DNA of 64,000 bases from Gammaproteobacteria bacterium (GCA_018828125.1 JAHJWB010000003.1:186001-250000); one strand, 5' to 3'. Numbered from the stretch's first letter, positions 25,902-35,037 are shown. Numbers and translations: made by a program. The notes: generated by a model not told the origin, from the letters alone.

Positions 25902-27448
25902 GCACCTCGCAGCCCCGCACGCACACCCTGCGCCTGTTGCTGGGCGACCAGCTCAACCCCGAGCACAGCTGGTTCGCCACGCAGGACGACGGCGTGGTCT
26001 ACGTGCTGATGGAAGTGCGGCAAGAAACCGACTACGTGCTGCACCATGCGCAAAAGATCCTGGCCATCTTTGCCGCCATGCGCGATGTGGCCCGCCAGTT
26101 GCGCGAGGCGGGGCACCGCGTGCGCTACGTGGCGATTGACGATGCGAGCAACCGCCAGTCGATGCCCGACAACCTCGCGGCACTCATGGCCCACTACGGC
26201 GCGCACACGCTGCAGTACCAGCACCCGGATGAATGGCGGCTGGACGAGCAACTGCGCAGCTGGGGGGAGAGGCAATCCTTTGACGTGCAGGCGGTCGGCA
26301 GCGAGCATTTCTATACCACACGCAACGAAATGGCCGAGGTTTTCAAAGGCCGCAAGCAGTGGCGCATGGAGCACTTTTACCGCCGCATGCGCCAGCGCTA
26401 CGGCGTGCTGATCGACGAAGCGGGCGAGCCTGAAGGCGGCCAATGGAACTACGACCACGACAACCGCAAGCCCTGGCCTGGCACGCCCACACTGCCGCCA
26501 GACACGCGCCCCACGCACAACCACAGCGCCCTTTGGGCCACCATCCAGGCCGCAGGCGTACAAAGCTTTGGCAACCCACAGGCCCACGCGCTGCGCTGGC
26601 CGCTGAACCGGGCCGAGGCCCTGGCGTGGCTCGATCACTTCATCACCACCACGCTGCCCGACTTTGGTGCTTACGAAGATGCCATGAGCACGAAGAGCGC
26701 GCGGCTTTTTCACTCCCTGGTGTCCTTCGCGCTGAACACCAAAATGCTGCGCCCGCACGAGGTGGTGCAACGCGCCCAGGCTGCGTACCACGCAGGCGCT
26801 GCGCCGCTGCCAGCGGTAGAGGGCTTTGTCCGCCAGATTCTCGGCTGGCGCGAATATGTGCGCGGCATCTACTGGGCCCACATGCCCGGCTACGACGAGC
26901 GCAACGCCCTGGGTCACCACAAGCCGCTGCCAGAATGGTTTTGGACGGGCAAGACCCAAATGCGCTGCCTGCAGCACGCCGTGGGCCAGTCGCTGGAGCA
27001 TGCGTATGCCCACCACATCCAGCGCCTCATGATCATCGGCAACTTTGCGCTGCTGGCGGGGTTGGACCCTGCTGCCGTGCACCGCTGGTACCTGGGCGTG
27101 TACATCGACGCCTTTGAATGGGTAGAGGTGCCCAACACCGTGGGCATGAGCCAGTTCGCCGACGGCGGCCTGCTGGCCACCAAACCCTATGTGAGCAGCG
27201 CTGCCTACATCGATCGCATGAGCGACTACTGCAGCGGCTGCCACTACGACAAAAAGCAGAAAGTGGGCGACCGCGCCTGCCCCTACAACGCGTTGTACTG
27301 GGACTTTTTCGCACGCAACGAGGGCACGCTGGGCCAAAACTTTCGCCTCGGCATGGTGTACCGCCAACTGCACAAAATGCAGGGACCTCAACTGGATGCG
27401 CTGCGTGAGCATGCGGCCAGCCTGCGCATGCGGCTGGACGCGCTGTAG
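25898..27448 (+). CDS. FeS-type bacterial cryptochrome / (6-4) photolyase
   Basis: A 516-residue member of the iron-sulfur bacterial cryptochrome and photolyase group (PhrB-like), which repairs (6-4) photoproducts. The N-terminal deoxyribodipyrimidine photolyase-related segment is RLLLGDQLNPEHSWF. The FAD region has ALRWPLNRAEAL and QILGWREYVRGIYWAH. Four cysteines for a 4Fe-4S cluster can be assigned: one in QMRCLQ, two in YCSGCHYD, one in RACPYN. GTG 25898 is chosen because it overlaps the previous stop as GTGA; an upstream GTG at 25886 is the alternative. Two different photolyases in tandem suggests a dedicated light-damage operon. Confidence 0.9.
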   Translation: MSTSQPRTHTLRLLLGDQLNPEHSWFATQDDGVVYVLMEVRQETDYVLHHAQKILAIFAAMRDVARQLREAGHRVRYVAIDDASNRQSMPDNLAALMAHYGAHTLQYQHPDEWRLDEQLRSWGERQSFDVQAVGSEHFYTTRNEMAEVFKGRKQWRMEHFYRRMRQRYGVLIDEAGEPEGGQWNYDHDNRKPWPGTPTLPPDTRPTHNHSALWATIQAAGVQSFGNPQAHALRWPLNRAEALAWLDHFITTTLPDFGAYEDAMSTKSARLFHSLVSFALNTKMLRPHEVVQRAQAAYHAGAAPLPAVEGFVRQILGWREYVRGIYWAHMPGYDERNALGHHKPLPEWFWTGKTQMRCLQHAVGQSLEHAYAHHIQRLMIIGNFALLAGLDPAAVHRWYLGVYIDAFEWVEVPNTVGMSQFADGGLLATKPYVSSAAYIDRMSDYCSGCHYDKKQKVGDRACPYNALYWDFFARNEGTLGQNFRLGMVYRQLHKMQGPQLDALREHAASLRMRLDAL

Positions 27449-27495
27449 CCCGGCTTCCGAATCAACCCACAACACACCGACCGCAGAACTGCGCC

Positions 27496-28233
27496 ATGTC
27501 TCAAACACGCTCGCCCGCAACGCCGTTCACTTCTCTGCAATCGCTGCCCGACGGCTACCGCGCCCTCGTCATCGGCTCCACCGGCGCCATCGGCAGCGCC
27601 TTTCTGAACCACCTGCAGGCGGACCCGCGCTGCGCCCTGGCTGTGGGCCTGGGCCGCAACACGCAGCCAGCGGTGGATTTGGACGATGAGGCCACCATTG
27701 CCCAAGCCGCCCAACACCTTAAGGACCAAGGTCCGTGGCACGTGATCCTCCACGCTGCGGGCATGCTGCACGGCGCCCATGGGCTGCCCGAAAAGCGCCT
27801 GGGCCAGTTGAACTACGCGCAGATGGAAGCCACCTTCCGTACCAACACTTTTGGCCCTGCGCTGGTGCTGGCCCACTTTGCGCCGCTGCTGGCCAAACAA
27901 GATCGCAGTTTGCTGGCTGTGCTCTCAGCCAAGGTCGGAAGCATTGGCGACAACCGCCTTGGTGGCTGGTACAGCTATCGCGCCTCCAAGGCCGCACTCA
28001 ACATGCTGCTGAAAACTGCCTCGATTGAAGTGGCTCGCACCCATCCACTGGCAGTGCTGGCCGCGCTGCACCCGGGTACGGTCCATTCGGCGTTGTCAGC
28101 CCCGTTCAATGGGGCGGAGATTGGGCGAGCGCCCGCAGAGGCGGCGGGGGATTTGTTGCGGGTGCTGGATGGCCTCGGTGCAGAGGCGACAGGGGGGTTT
28201 TATGCCTACAGGGGAGACCCATTGCCTTGGTGA
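27496..28233 (+). CDS. Short-chain dehydrogenase/reductase
   Basis: A 245-residue Rossmann enzyme of the CsgA/SDR type. The cofactor loop is VIGSTGAIGSAF, HAAGML is the NNAG-equivalent, and the catalytic motif YSYRASKAALN gives Tyr and Lys four apart with serine in VLSAKVGSIGDN upstream. It follows the FeS photolyase by 48 bases and ends the plus-strand cluster. The substrate is not known; SDR genes recur next to photolyase/FAD oxidoreductase genes. Confidence 0.88.
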   Translation: MSQTRSPATPFTSLQSLPDGYRALVIGSTGAIGSAFLNHLQADPRCALAVGLGRNTQPAVDLDDEATIAQAAQHLKDQGPWHVILHAAGMLHGAHGLPEKRLGQLNYAQMEATFRTNTFGPALVLAHFAPLLAKQDRSLLAVLSAKVGSIGDNRLGGWYSYRASKAALNMLLKTASIEVARTHPLAVLAALHPGTVHSALSAPFNGAEIGRAPAEAAGDLLRVLDGLGAEATGGFYAYRGDPLPW

Positions 28234-28248
28234 AAGTTTCGGGTGTTT

Positions 28249-28296
28249 GCTATAGTTTTGATATGTTGAATCGTTTGCTATCAAGCGCTAGCGGCC
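28249..28296 (-). repeat. Dispersed intergenic palindromic repeat, degenerate copy 3
   Basis: In reverse orientation, GGCCGCTAGCGCTTGATAGC matches the core of the other copies, followed by a diverged TATAG end at the left. It lies between convergent genes (SDR and hybrid kinase), where it may serve as a transcription-ending hairpin. Confidence 0.6.
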
Positions 28297-28393
28297 GATA
28301 TTGCATAAAAATATGAGCATTGGGTGCGATTGCTGGCGGTGTCGCTGCCGCACAGCTACTGCATGCCACTTCACCACCAGTCCAGCCACCAAA

Positions 28394-30085
28394 TCAGCCG
28401 CGAGATCGCCCCCGCGCAAGCTCTGACCCCACCGCTGCATTCAGTGTCTCCAGGTCAAATGGCTTCTTCAGCACAGACTGCACCCCCACCAGCTTTTCCA
28501 CCTCTGCCATGTCTGCGTGGCCCGTCGCCACCAACACGGGAATTTGCGGATAAATCTGCCGCGCAGCCGCAATGAACTGGGCGCCGTTCATGCCGGGCAT
28601 CAGGTAGTCGGACATCAACAAATCTGGCATGCGCCGCCGCAACTCTTGCAGGCCACTCTCGCCATCGCAGGCCTCACGCACGCTGTAGTTCAGCAAGCGC
28701 AATCCCTCGGCAATACCTTGCCTTACCGCCACGTCATCCTCTACCACCAGCACCTCGGTGCGCGTATGGCCGGTGGGTCCACCGCCGTTGGCAGCGGCTC
28801 CGGCGGGCGTGTCGTGTACCTCCATCGGTTTCACCTGCGGAAACCGCAGTTTCACGGTGGTGCCCAGGCCCTCGCCGCTCACAATTTCCGCACTTCCCCC
28901 AGACTGATTGGCAAATCCGTAGACCTGACTCAAGCCCAAGCCAGTGCCCTCACCGTCGCCTTTGGTTGTAAAAAATGGGTCAAACACCTTCGCCTGAATC
29001 GTCTCGGGTATGCCGCAGCCGGTGTCTTGCACGCTGATCTGCACCAGCGGGCGGTTGTCGGCGCTGTCCAGCAGTTCGGTGCGTACCGTCAAACTGCCGC
29101 CGTCGGGCATGGCGTCGCGTGAGTTGACGGCCATGTTCAGCAACGCCATTTCCAGTTGAGCGCCGTCAATCAGGGCCCACGCCTCGCCTTCGCATACCTC
29201 AATCTGCACCCGAATCTTGGAGCCCACCGACACCTCGATGAGTTCTTGCAGGCTAGTGACCATTTCATTCACGTTGTGCATGCGTGGCAGAAGGCTCTGG
29301 GCACGTGCAAACGACAGCAACTGTGCCGTCAGCCGTGCGCCGCGGTCGACAGAATCCTTGGCGCGGCGGGCGTAGTCGGCGGCCCTGCTTTCGCTGGAAA
29401 GGCGCATGATCAGCTGCAGATTGAGGCTGACCGCGTGCAGCAGGTTGTTGAAGTCATGCGCAATGCCGCCTGTCAGCCGCCCAATTGCTTCCAGCTTCTG
29501 GCCCTGAACCACTTTGGACTGGATGCGTTCTCGGTCGGCAATCTCGCGCATCAGCCGGTCGTTGGCACCCGCCAGATCGCTGGTGCGTTCTGCGATGCGG
29601 CTTTCGAGCTCGGCGTTCAGGCGCTCCACAGTCCGCTTGCCAGATTCAATATCGGTCAGGTAGCGCCGCGCGGCGTATTGCCGCACCCGTGCGCGCAGCG
29701 CCGAACGCGTGGCGCTCAAAAGTGTTTCGGGGTTCAGTGGGCGTTCCAGAATCACCAGATTTCCCAGCTCTTGCATCGACGCTGCGGAGTGCCCAGAGCG
29801 GCCGATGGACTGGCGCATGGCGAGCACCACAAACGGAAAATCCGACCACGCGGGTTGGCGTATCAAGAAATCGCGCAGTGCGTCATCCAGCCCGCCCGTC
29901 AGGGCCTCCTCGGTCAATATGGCGGTCGCAGCGGTGCCCCGTTCCAGCTCACCCAGCAGCGCTGCCGGGTCACGGCAAACCGCACATTCAAAGCGATCCC
30001 GCTGCAGCACCGACGTAATCACCCCGGCATCGCGCCCATGGGGGGCAAGGATGAGTACGCGGCTTTCCATCGTGGCCGCTTTCAT
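28394..30085 (-). CDS. Hybrid histidine kinase-response regulator partnered with KaiC-like protein
   Basis: A 563-residue soluble signalling protein with no membrane segment. Residues about 8-130 look like a degenerate receiver domain (RVLILAPHGRDAGV; the acidic pocket is not conserved). A coiled linker leads to the kinase core with GGIAHDFNNLLHAV (His in AHDF). The ATPase boxes are NMAVNSRDAMPDGG, DTGCGI and GEGTGLGLS. A C-terminal receiver has VEDD, Asp in LLMSDYLMPGMNG and Lys in LKKPFD. The ATG overlaps the stop of the KaiC-like gene by four bases, so the two are expressed together and probably interact. The output partner is not in the window. Confidence 0.88.
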   Translation of the reverse strand: MKAATMESRVLILAPHGRDAGVITSVLQRDRFECAVCRDPAALLGELERGTAATAILTEEALTGGLDDALRDFLIRQPAWSDFPFVVLAMRQSIGRSGHSAASMQELGNLVILERPLNPETLLSATRSALRARVRQYAARRYLTDIESGKRTVERLNAELESRIAERTSDLAGANDRLMREIADRERIQSKVVQGQKLEAIGRLTGGIAHDFNNLLHAVSLNLQLIMRLSSESRAADYARRAKDSVDRGARLTAQLLSFARAQSLLPRMHNVNEMVTSLQELIEVSVGSKIRVQIEVCEGEAWALIDGAQLEMALLNMAVNSRDAMPDGGSLTVRTELLDSADNRPLVQISVQDTGCGIPETIQAKVFDPFFTTKGDGEGTGLGLSQVYGFANQSGGSAEIVSGEGLGTTVKLRFPQVKPMEVHDTPAGAAANGGGPTGHTRTEVLVVEDDVAVRQGIAEGLRLLNYSVREACDGESGLQELRRRMPDLLMSDYLMPGMNGAQFIAAARQIYPQIPVLVATGHADMAEVEKLVGVQSVLKKPFDLETLNAAVGSELARGRSRG

Positions 30086-31611
30086 CGCGCGGGTAAGGCG
30101 ACATCCGTGTCGCCCAACAAGGCTTGCCGGCCCCCATATTGCGCAGCGCCAGCCAGGATTCCGTGAAAGTCCGCCAGCGGCTCGCCAATCTCCACGCCAT
30201 TGCGGCCCAGGCGAAACTCGCGAATCGTGGACTCATGCCGCAACGTGCGGCTCTTGATGACCGAGATCGCTTTCAGGCAGTTACCACGCGCCTCAAAGAA
30301 GCGGTACTGCACCATGGCGTCGCTGAGGTAGCTCAGGTCAATGTCTGACTGCATCTCGCCCACGGTGCCGTGCAGCGACAAAATGATCAGCGTGACAATG
30401 CCCCGTGCGTTCAGGTAGGCCAGCAACTCGTGCATCTGCAGCAACAACGACTTGCCCCCCGGCATCGCCTGCAGGTAGGAGTTGAGGCTGTCCAGAACCA
30501 CCAGTTGCACGCCGTCCTTTTCGACAGCGCCGCGCACGGAATTGGCAAACTGGCCGGGCGACACCTCGGCAGGGTCAAACGACCGGATAAAAAGATGACC
30601 CGAGGCAATGAACGAATCGATATCCAAGCCCAGCGCGCGGGAGCGTTGCCGCAGCGTTTTCAGCCCTTCGTCAAACAGGTAGTACGCCACCCTCTCGCCT
30701 CTCTGCAGCGCGGCAAGGGCGCAACTGGTGGCGGTGGTGGTCTTGCCCACGCCCGCCGGGCCTGCCAACAGCAGGTTGCTGCCGGGCGACAGTCCCCCGC
30801 CGAGCATCTGGTCCAGTGCGGGGGTGCCGGTAGAGACGGGCTGCTCATTGAAAGACCGCCCATGTTCGCCCGCCACCAACCGCGGAAAGACCTGCAGCCC
30901 GCCATGTTCCAGGTTGAAGTCATGCTCACCACTTCTGAACTTCACGCCACGCAGCTTCACTACCCGCACATTGCGTTTATCGGGGCCGTAGTCTCTGGCG
31001 TTTTGGTTCAGATGGATCACGCCATGCGCAATGCTGTGCAGTTGCTGGTCTCCCTCGCCCGATGACTTGTCGTCCAGCATCAGAACAGTGCAATCCAACT
31101 GGGCAAAGAATCGCTTCAAAGCCAGTATCTGGCGGCGGTAACGCAGAGAGCTTTGCGCCAGCATCCGCAACTCGGACAGGCTGTCGAACACAACGCGGTG
31201 CGGCTTCAGGTCGCCCACCAGCCTCATCACAGCATTGGTCGTCTCACCCAGCTCAAAGTCAGAAGGGTGAAGAATCGTTTGCTCAGATTCTTCGCTCAAA
31301 CCCTCTTCACCTACCAGGTCATACACCTGGATGCCGTCCAGCGTCCAACCATGTGAAGCGGCCACTTGCGTCAGCTCTTCCAGCGTTTCCGAGAGCGTCA
31401 CATAAAGGGCCCGCTCGCCCTTTTCCCGGCCTTCCATCAGGAACTGCATCGCCAAAGTTGTCTTGCCTGTGCCGGGACTTCCTTCCACCAGGTACAGGTG
31501 CCGCTTTGGCAATCCACCACTCAGAATGTCATCCAGCCCGGTGACGCCAGTGGACGCCAAGCCTTGCGCTTGCTGCTGCTGCAGTGGGGAGGTGTGAGAA
31601 TTGTTCGACAA
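30082..31611 (-). CDS. KaiC-like double-domain ATPase
   Basis: A 509-residue protein with two tandem RecA/KaiC domains. Domain 1 has Walker A GSPGTGKTT and Walker B HRVVFDSLSEL. Domain 2 has Walker A GPAGVGKTTT and LVVLDSLNSY. It resembles circadian KaiC in length and duplication, but there are no kaiA or kaiB genes nearby, and the phosphosite region near SDIDLSYLSD is not the canonical Ser-Thr pair. TTG 31611 is preferred because an AAAGGAC ribosome binding site lies five bases upstream; the longer ATG 31719 frame lacks one. It is in an operon with a hybrid histidine kinase, as in several non-cyanobacterial KaiC signalling pairs. Confidence 0.88.
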   Translation of the reverse strand: MSNNSHTSPLQQQQAQGLASTGVTGLDDILSGGLPKRHLYLVEGSPGTGKTTLAMQFLMEGREKGERALYVTLSETLEELTQVAASHGWTLDGIQVYDLVGEEGLSEESEQTILHPSDFELGETTNAVMRLVGDLKPHRVVFDSLSELRMLAQSSLRYRRQILALKRFFAQLDCTVLMLDDKSSGEGDQQLHSIAHGVIHLNQNARDYGPDKRNVRVVKLRGVKFRSGEHDFNLEHGGLQVFPRLVAGEHGRSFNEQPVSTGTPALDQMLGGGLSPGSNLLLAGPAGVGKTTTATSCALAALQRGERVAYYLFDEGLKTLRQRSRALGLDIDSFIASGHLFIRSFDPAEVSPGQFANSVRGAVEKDGVQLVVLDSLNSYLQAMPGGKSLLLQMHELLAYLNARGIVTLIILSLHGTVGEMQSDIDLSYLSDAMVQYRFFEARGNCLKAISVIKSRTLRHESTIREFRLGRNGVEIGEPLADFHGILAGAAQYGGRQALLGDTDVALPAR

Positions 31612-31939
31612 ACGCTGTCCTTTCAAAAGTCCGCGTTCCGGATGCGCTGGCTCTGACAATATGGCGCAGAGCGAGCGCAAGCCATGAGACGTGGGAGCGC
31701 GGCTGAGGCACAGAGCCAAAACGATTTCGGTTGCAGCCCGCGCTGGAGGCCACTTGAGGCACTGCCCTGACTATCTCTGAGGACAGCAAGGCGGCTGGTC
31801 AGCCCATTTCGTTAAAGAAAGAGCGGCAGTTCCTACAGAATCTTTGGGGGTGCGGCAGCAGAAATTGCACAGGCTGCGGTAAGCCCCGCCTGCACCAATA
31901 CGCAAGCTTGGACATTGCTGCAGCTGCCTCGGAAACAAG
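31612..31939. other. Gap between kaiC-like and DUF1810 genes
   Basis: About 330 bases that should contain the minus-strand promoter of the kaiC-like operon. No convincing -35/-10 pair, hairpin or conserved frame can be supported by eye. Confidence 0.4.
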
Positions 31940-32362
31940 CTACCCCAGCAGTTGGAGCGTGCGCAGATCTTTGTCACCTCCGAAATACTTTTGCAGCACC
32001 GCCTCAAACACGCTGCCCGGCGCAGAAGCTTCGCCAAACAGCGTCATGCTGGAGCGCAGCTTGAGGTCGTCTGGCGAGCCCAACACATCCAGCGCAGAAG
32101 ACGTCTCCAAATCCAGCAGGATCTGGCAACACTCGCGCAGGCGCCCGGCAAGCACCGGGTGCGCCAGGTAAGCCTGCGCCTCGGCCAGCGACTGGATGGC
32201 ATAGCGCTGCGCCATGTCGCTGTGTCCCAGACCATTGATCTGCGGAAACACAAACCACATCCAGTGCGTGCGCTTTTTGCCCGCCCGCAGCTCAGCGATT
32301 ACACGGGGCCAGACGGGCTCCTGGGCTTGGAGGAAACGGTCGAGAACTGGGGGGAGCGGCAT
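31940..32362 (-). CDS. DUF1810 family protein
   Basis: A 140-residue soluble protein of the DUF1810 family. Conserved features are LDRFLQAQEPVWPRVIAELRAGKKRTHWMWFVFPQ in two overlapping halves, GLGHSDMAQRYAIQSL, and LKLRSSMTLF near the end. The basic KKRTHWMWFVFPQ region with its tryptophans is the family hallmark. ATG 32362 (MPLPPVLDRF) gives the standard length; an in-frame ATG at 32422 would add 20 residues. The function is unknown. It is divergent from the neighbouring lipase-like gene. Confidence 0.85.
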   Translation of the reverse strand: MPLPPVLDRFLQAQEPVWPRVIAELRAGKKRTHWMWFVFPQINGLGHSDMAQRYAIQSLAEAQAYLAHPVLAGRLRECCQILLDLETSSALDVLGSPDDLKLRSSMTLFGEASAPGSVFEAVLQKYFGGDKDLRTLQLLG

Positions 32363-32501
32363 GCTGGATTGGGTGGTGGGCTGGTTGCTGTGGATGGTGA
32401 CTGCGAACCCTCGGCAGGGCAAGAATTGAATGGTGATGGCAGCGCAGGGGAGGGGGCGCGTGCGCGTGACACGCAGTCAGACCCCATGCCAGAATGAACC
32501 G

Positions 32502-33377
32502 ATGAGCACCACCACCTCCTCCTTCCAATCCAACGCAGACGGCACCCAAATCACCACCTACACCTGGGCCCAAACCCCGGGCCAACCAGAGGGCGTCGTT
32601 CAACTCTCCCACGGCCTTGCCGAGCATGGCGAGCGCTACGACCGCTTTGCGCGGGCCTTGAACGCCGCAGGCTTCATCGTCCACGCCGTGGACCATCGCG
32701 GACACGGGCGCACCGCTGGTGGGCGGCTGGGAGACTTTGGCAGCGCAGGCTTTAGCGGCCTCATTGCCGACGTGGCCCAGTTCGGCGCACTGCTGCGCGC
32801 GCAGCATGGGCCGCAGCAGCTGCCGCTCTTTTTGTTCGGCCACTCCATGGGCTCGTTCGCAGCGCAGGCGGCCATCCTCGACCACTCCTCCAACTGGTCT
32901 GGCGTCATCCTGTCAGGCTCCACCGCCCTCGACCTGTTTGCCGCCGCCATGGCCAACGCCCCCGCCGATGCGCCCGCCGGGCTCGCGGCATTCAACGCTG
33001 GCTTTGAGCACCGCACCGGCTACGAATGGCTGTCGCGCGACGCCGCAGAGGTAGACGCCTACGTCGCAGACCCCTGGTGCGGCTGGGACATGCCGGACGA
33101 CGTGATCTCTTCGCTTTTCGCACCTGCGCCCCGGTTGGCCGACCCCGCGCAACTCGCGCGCATCCGCAGCGACCTGCCCATCCTCATCGCATCCGGCGGC
33201 GCAGACCCGCTGGCTGCAGGCGGGGTCTTGTTGGAGCAACTGGGGCAGCGGTATCGGGATGCAGGTGTGGCCGATGTGACGGTCAAGCTGTACCCGGCGG
33301 CGCGGCATGAGATCTTGAATGAGACGAATCGGGATGAGGTGACGGGGGATGTTGTGGCGTGGCTGCGAGCGCGTTGA
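32502..33377 (+). CDS. Alpha/beta hydrolase, monoacylglycerol-lipase-like
   Basis: A 291-residue hydrolase of the Hydrolase_4 group, related to monoacylglycerol lipase and lysophospholipase. QLSHGLAEHGERYDRFA carries the oxyanion region, DHRGHGRTAG is the conserved loop, and the nucleophile lies in FGHSMGS. The acid is in ASGGADPL and the histidine in PAARHEILNE. ATG 32502 has homology starting soon after. No signal peptide is seen, so it probably acts on lipids or esters in the cytoplasm. It stands alone. Confidence 0.88.
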   Translation: MSTTTSSFQSNADGTQITTYTWAQTPGQPEGVVQLSHGLAEHGERYDRFARALNAAGFIVHAVDHRGHGRTAGGRLGDFGSAGFSGLIADVAQFGALLRAQHGPQQLPLFLFGHSMGSFAAQAAILDHSSNWSGVILSGSTALDLFAAAMANAPADAPAGLAAFNAGFEHRTGYEWLSRDAAEVDAYVADPWCGWDMPDDVISSLFAPAPRLADPAQLARIRSDLPILIASGGADPLAAGGVLLEQLGQRYRDAGVADVTVKLYPAARHEILNETNRDEVTGDVVAWLRAR

Positions 33378-33576
33378 CTTCGCGTAGTCGATGCTCGACG
33401 CCGTGGTGGCGATCTGGTCGATGCCTGCTTTCGGCCAAGAGCAGCCGGTGGGAGTAGTTGAAAGCGGGCACTCAACTCATTAGCTCAGCGGCATTGGGGG
33501 CGGGGTCGTCTTGGACGATTCTCCTAGCCCAGGCGGAGGGAATCGCTAGAAGAAGTGATTCACTAAGCAGGTGATT

Positions 33577-33900
33577 TCAATGCCGGTTGGGTAGATCCCG
33601 AAGCGCCAAGCTGTGCTCATGAAGCCGCGCTTTAATCCTTCGCCAGAGACATATCGAGTATTCGCCCACTGCAAAAAAAATCCCAGCAGAACACATGGTT
33701 CCGGCGATCAAGCGATGCCATTCAATTTTTCGAAGCTCTGGTTCCTCGTAGGGAAAATAATAGATAAAAAAGTAAAAACCCACAGAAAAAGCAATTGCCA
33801 GAACACACCGCATCAAAGTGTCATTCCCAAGCCCTTTGTACTTTGACTTGAGGCATATCTCATCCACCACAAAGGAGCCAACAAACTTGAACCAATTCAT
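33577..33900 (-). CDS. Hypothetical two-helix membrane protein
   Basis: A 107-residue protein of unknown family. Two hydrophobic segments are visible, VLAIAFSVGFYFFIYYF (about 31-48) and the stretch near LIAGTMCSAGIFFAVG (about 64-80), followed by a basic tail (WRRIKARLHEH). ATG 33900 is chosen because AAGGGA is five bases upstream; the frame also opens at 33960. Codon and base composition are lower in GC than the flanks, suggesting recent acquisition. No relatives are recognised. Confidence 0.55.
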   Translation of the reverse strand: MNWFKFVGSFVVDEICLKSKYKGLGNDTLMRCVLAIAFSVGFYFFIYYFPYEEPELRKIEWHRLIAGTMCSAGIFFAVGEYSICLWRRIKARLHEHSLALRDLPNRH

Positions 33901-34360
33901 CGTTTCCCTTACTTGCCGTTCTTCTTCAATCCATAAGTCGCTTGCAACATAGCTTTGCAAGCAGGTAGCTGTTTAAAGATCAAGGTATACCCGCTTGGAA
34001 ACCGGCAAGCGCCATCTCAACAAACTATAGCTGCCCGCAGGCAGCACTGGGTCCGCCACCTGTATGCCTCGGCGCCCTATCAACCGGTTTTGAATTAAAG
34101 GCCGCTTTGGGACGGGTTGCCCACTGTCGGCTTAGGGCCCTTAGCCGCCGTTTGATAGAACTACCCCAAAGCTGTCGTTGACTCACTACCCCCTGGCTTG
34201 CAGTCCAAATTGCGCTGTCTAGGTGTCCGGTGCCCGCCTACTGGCACGCTATAGTTTGCTGACTCGACGCTTGCCGGGTTTGGCGGAATTTTTATACCTG
34301 TGTTTTTGAACAACGCACTGACCGCAAGTCCAAGCTGCAAGCCGCTTCCAGGAGGAATGA
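33901..34360. other. Non-coding stretch in a lower-GC pocket
   Basis: About 460 bases without a supportable gene. It contains a short GCTGCC/GGCAGC inverted repeat near 34029-34044 and AT-rich patches around 34288-34310 that could hold a promoter for the following gene. It may be remnant sequence from an insertion. Confidence 0.4.
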
Positions 34361-34885
34361 GTGTCCAGAGTATCCCGCGCGGTCCAAGTTTATCCCGAGG
34401 CTTTGCGGTCTAAATTACTTTTAGACCGCATGTCACGCGTATCTAAAATCCTGCTTGTGATCGCAGTGCCCATGCTGACAAGCAATGCGCTAGCCGGCGG
34501 CTCCTTCCAGCCAGTCATCGTTAAGAGTCTCACTCTGGATAGCGCAACTGACTATGAGCTAGTAGTTCAGCCAAGCAACCCCGCAGCAAGTGGCTACAAA
34601 GATCCTTACTTCGGAAGTTGCCCGCTCTTCACTGTCAGAGGAGCGTACTCTCGAATCCACTCCGCTTTAAGGCTTCCAGAGTTCGTCACTCGCGAGTCGC
34701 ATGTGGCGGCGCTGGCAAAGCTGTCAGATGCTCTCAAGACGAGTAGCCTCATCAACTTTGGGTGGATTGGTACAGGCTTCGAACCGATTGATCCAAAGAC
34801 TCCATGTGTAGTGCGGAGCAGAGCTTTGCATCTGAGAGTAGCTCCCGACACCACAGTCGTCCTCTCACTCCACAATGCGGTCTAA
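34361..34885 (+). CDS. Hypothetical exported protein
   Basis: A predicted secreted protein of 174 residues from GTG 34361, or 151 from ATG 34430. The GTG has a near-perfect AGGAGG ribosome binding site; the ATG begins MSRVSKILLVIAVPMLTSNALAG in two parts, a good signal peptide with cleavage near NALAG. Between the two starts lies a perfect hairpin. The mature part has two cysteines (GSCPLF and TPCVV) that could form a disulfide. No family is recognised. Lower GC than the neighbours suggests horizontal acquisition. The start choice is unresolved. Confidence 0.5.
   Translation: MSRVSRAVQVYPEALRSKLLLDRMSRVSKILLVIAVPMLTSNALAGGSFQPVIVKSLTLDSATDYELVVQPSNPAASGYKDPYFGSCPLFTVRGAYSRIHSALRLPEFVTRESHVAALAKLSDALKTSSLINFGWIGTGFEPIDPKTPCVVRSRALHLRVAPDTTVVLSLHNAV
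34405..34429 (+). other. Perfect hairpin abutting an ATG
   Basis: GCGGTCTAAA (34405-34414) and TTTAGACCGC (34420-34429) form a ten-base-pair stem with loop TTACT. The stem ends at the base immediately before ATG 34430. If translation begins at that ATG, the structure would hide its ribosome binding region; if it begins at GTG 34361, the stem is coding. Confidence 0.7.
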
Positions 34886-35037
34886 CCCGTCCATCGAGGG
34901 GGACGCCCGCTTTCATTTGCGGTGACCGGCTGCTCCTGGCCGATAGTACGTGTTCGATGGCAATCGTCGGATGATGGCAACCACTGCTAAGCAGCTAGAA
35001 CCCCGAGCATTCAATTTCGTCGGCCACTGAGCTATAT

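Noticed and set aside
25874..27520. 548-codon minus-strand frame opposite the FeS photolyase
   Set aside because: Antisense to a gene with all cofactor motifs.
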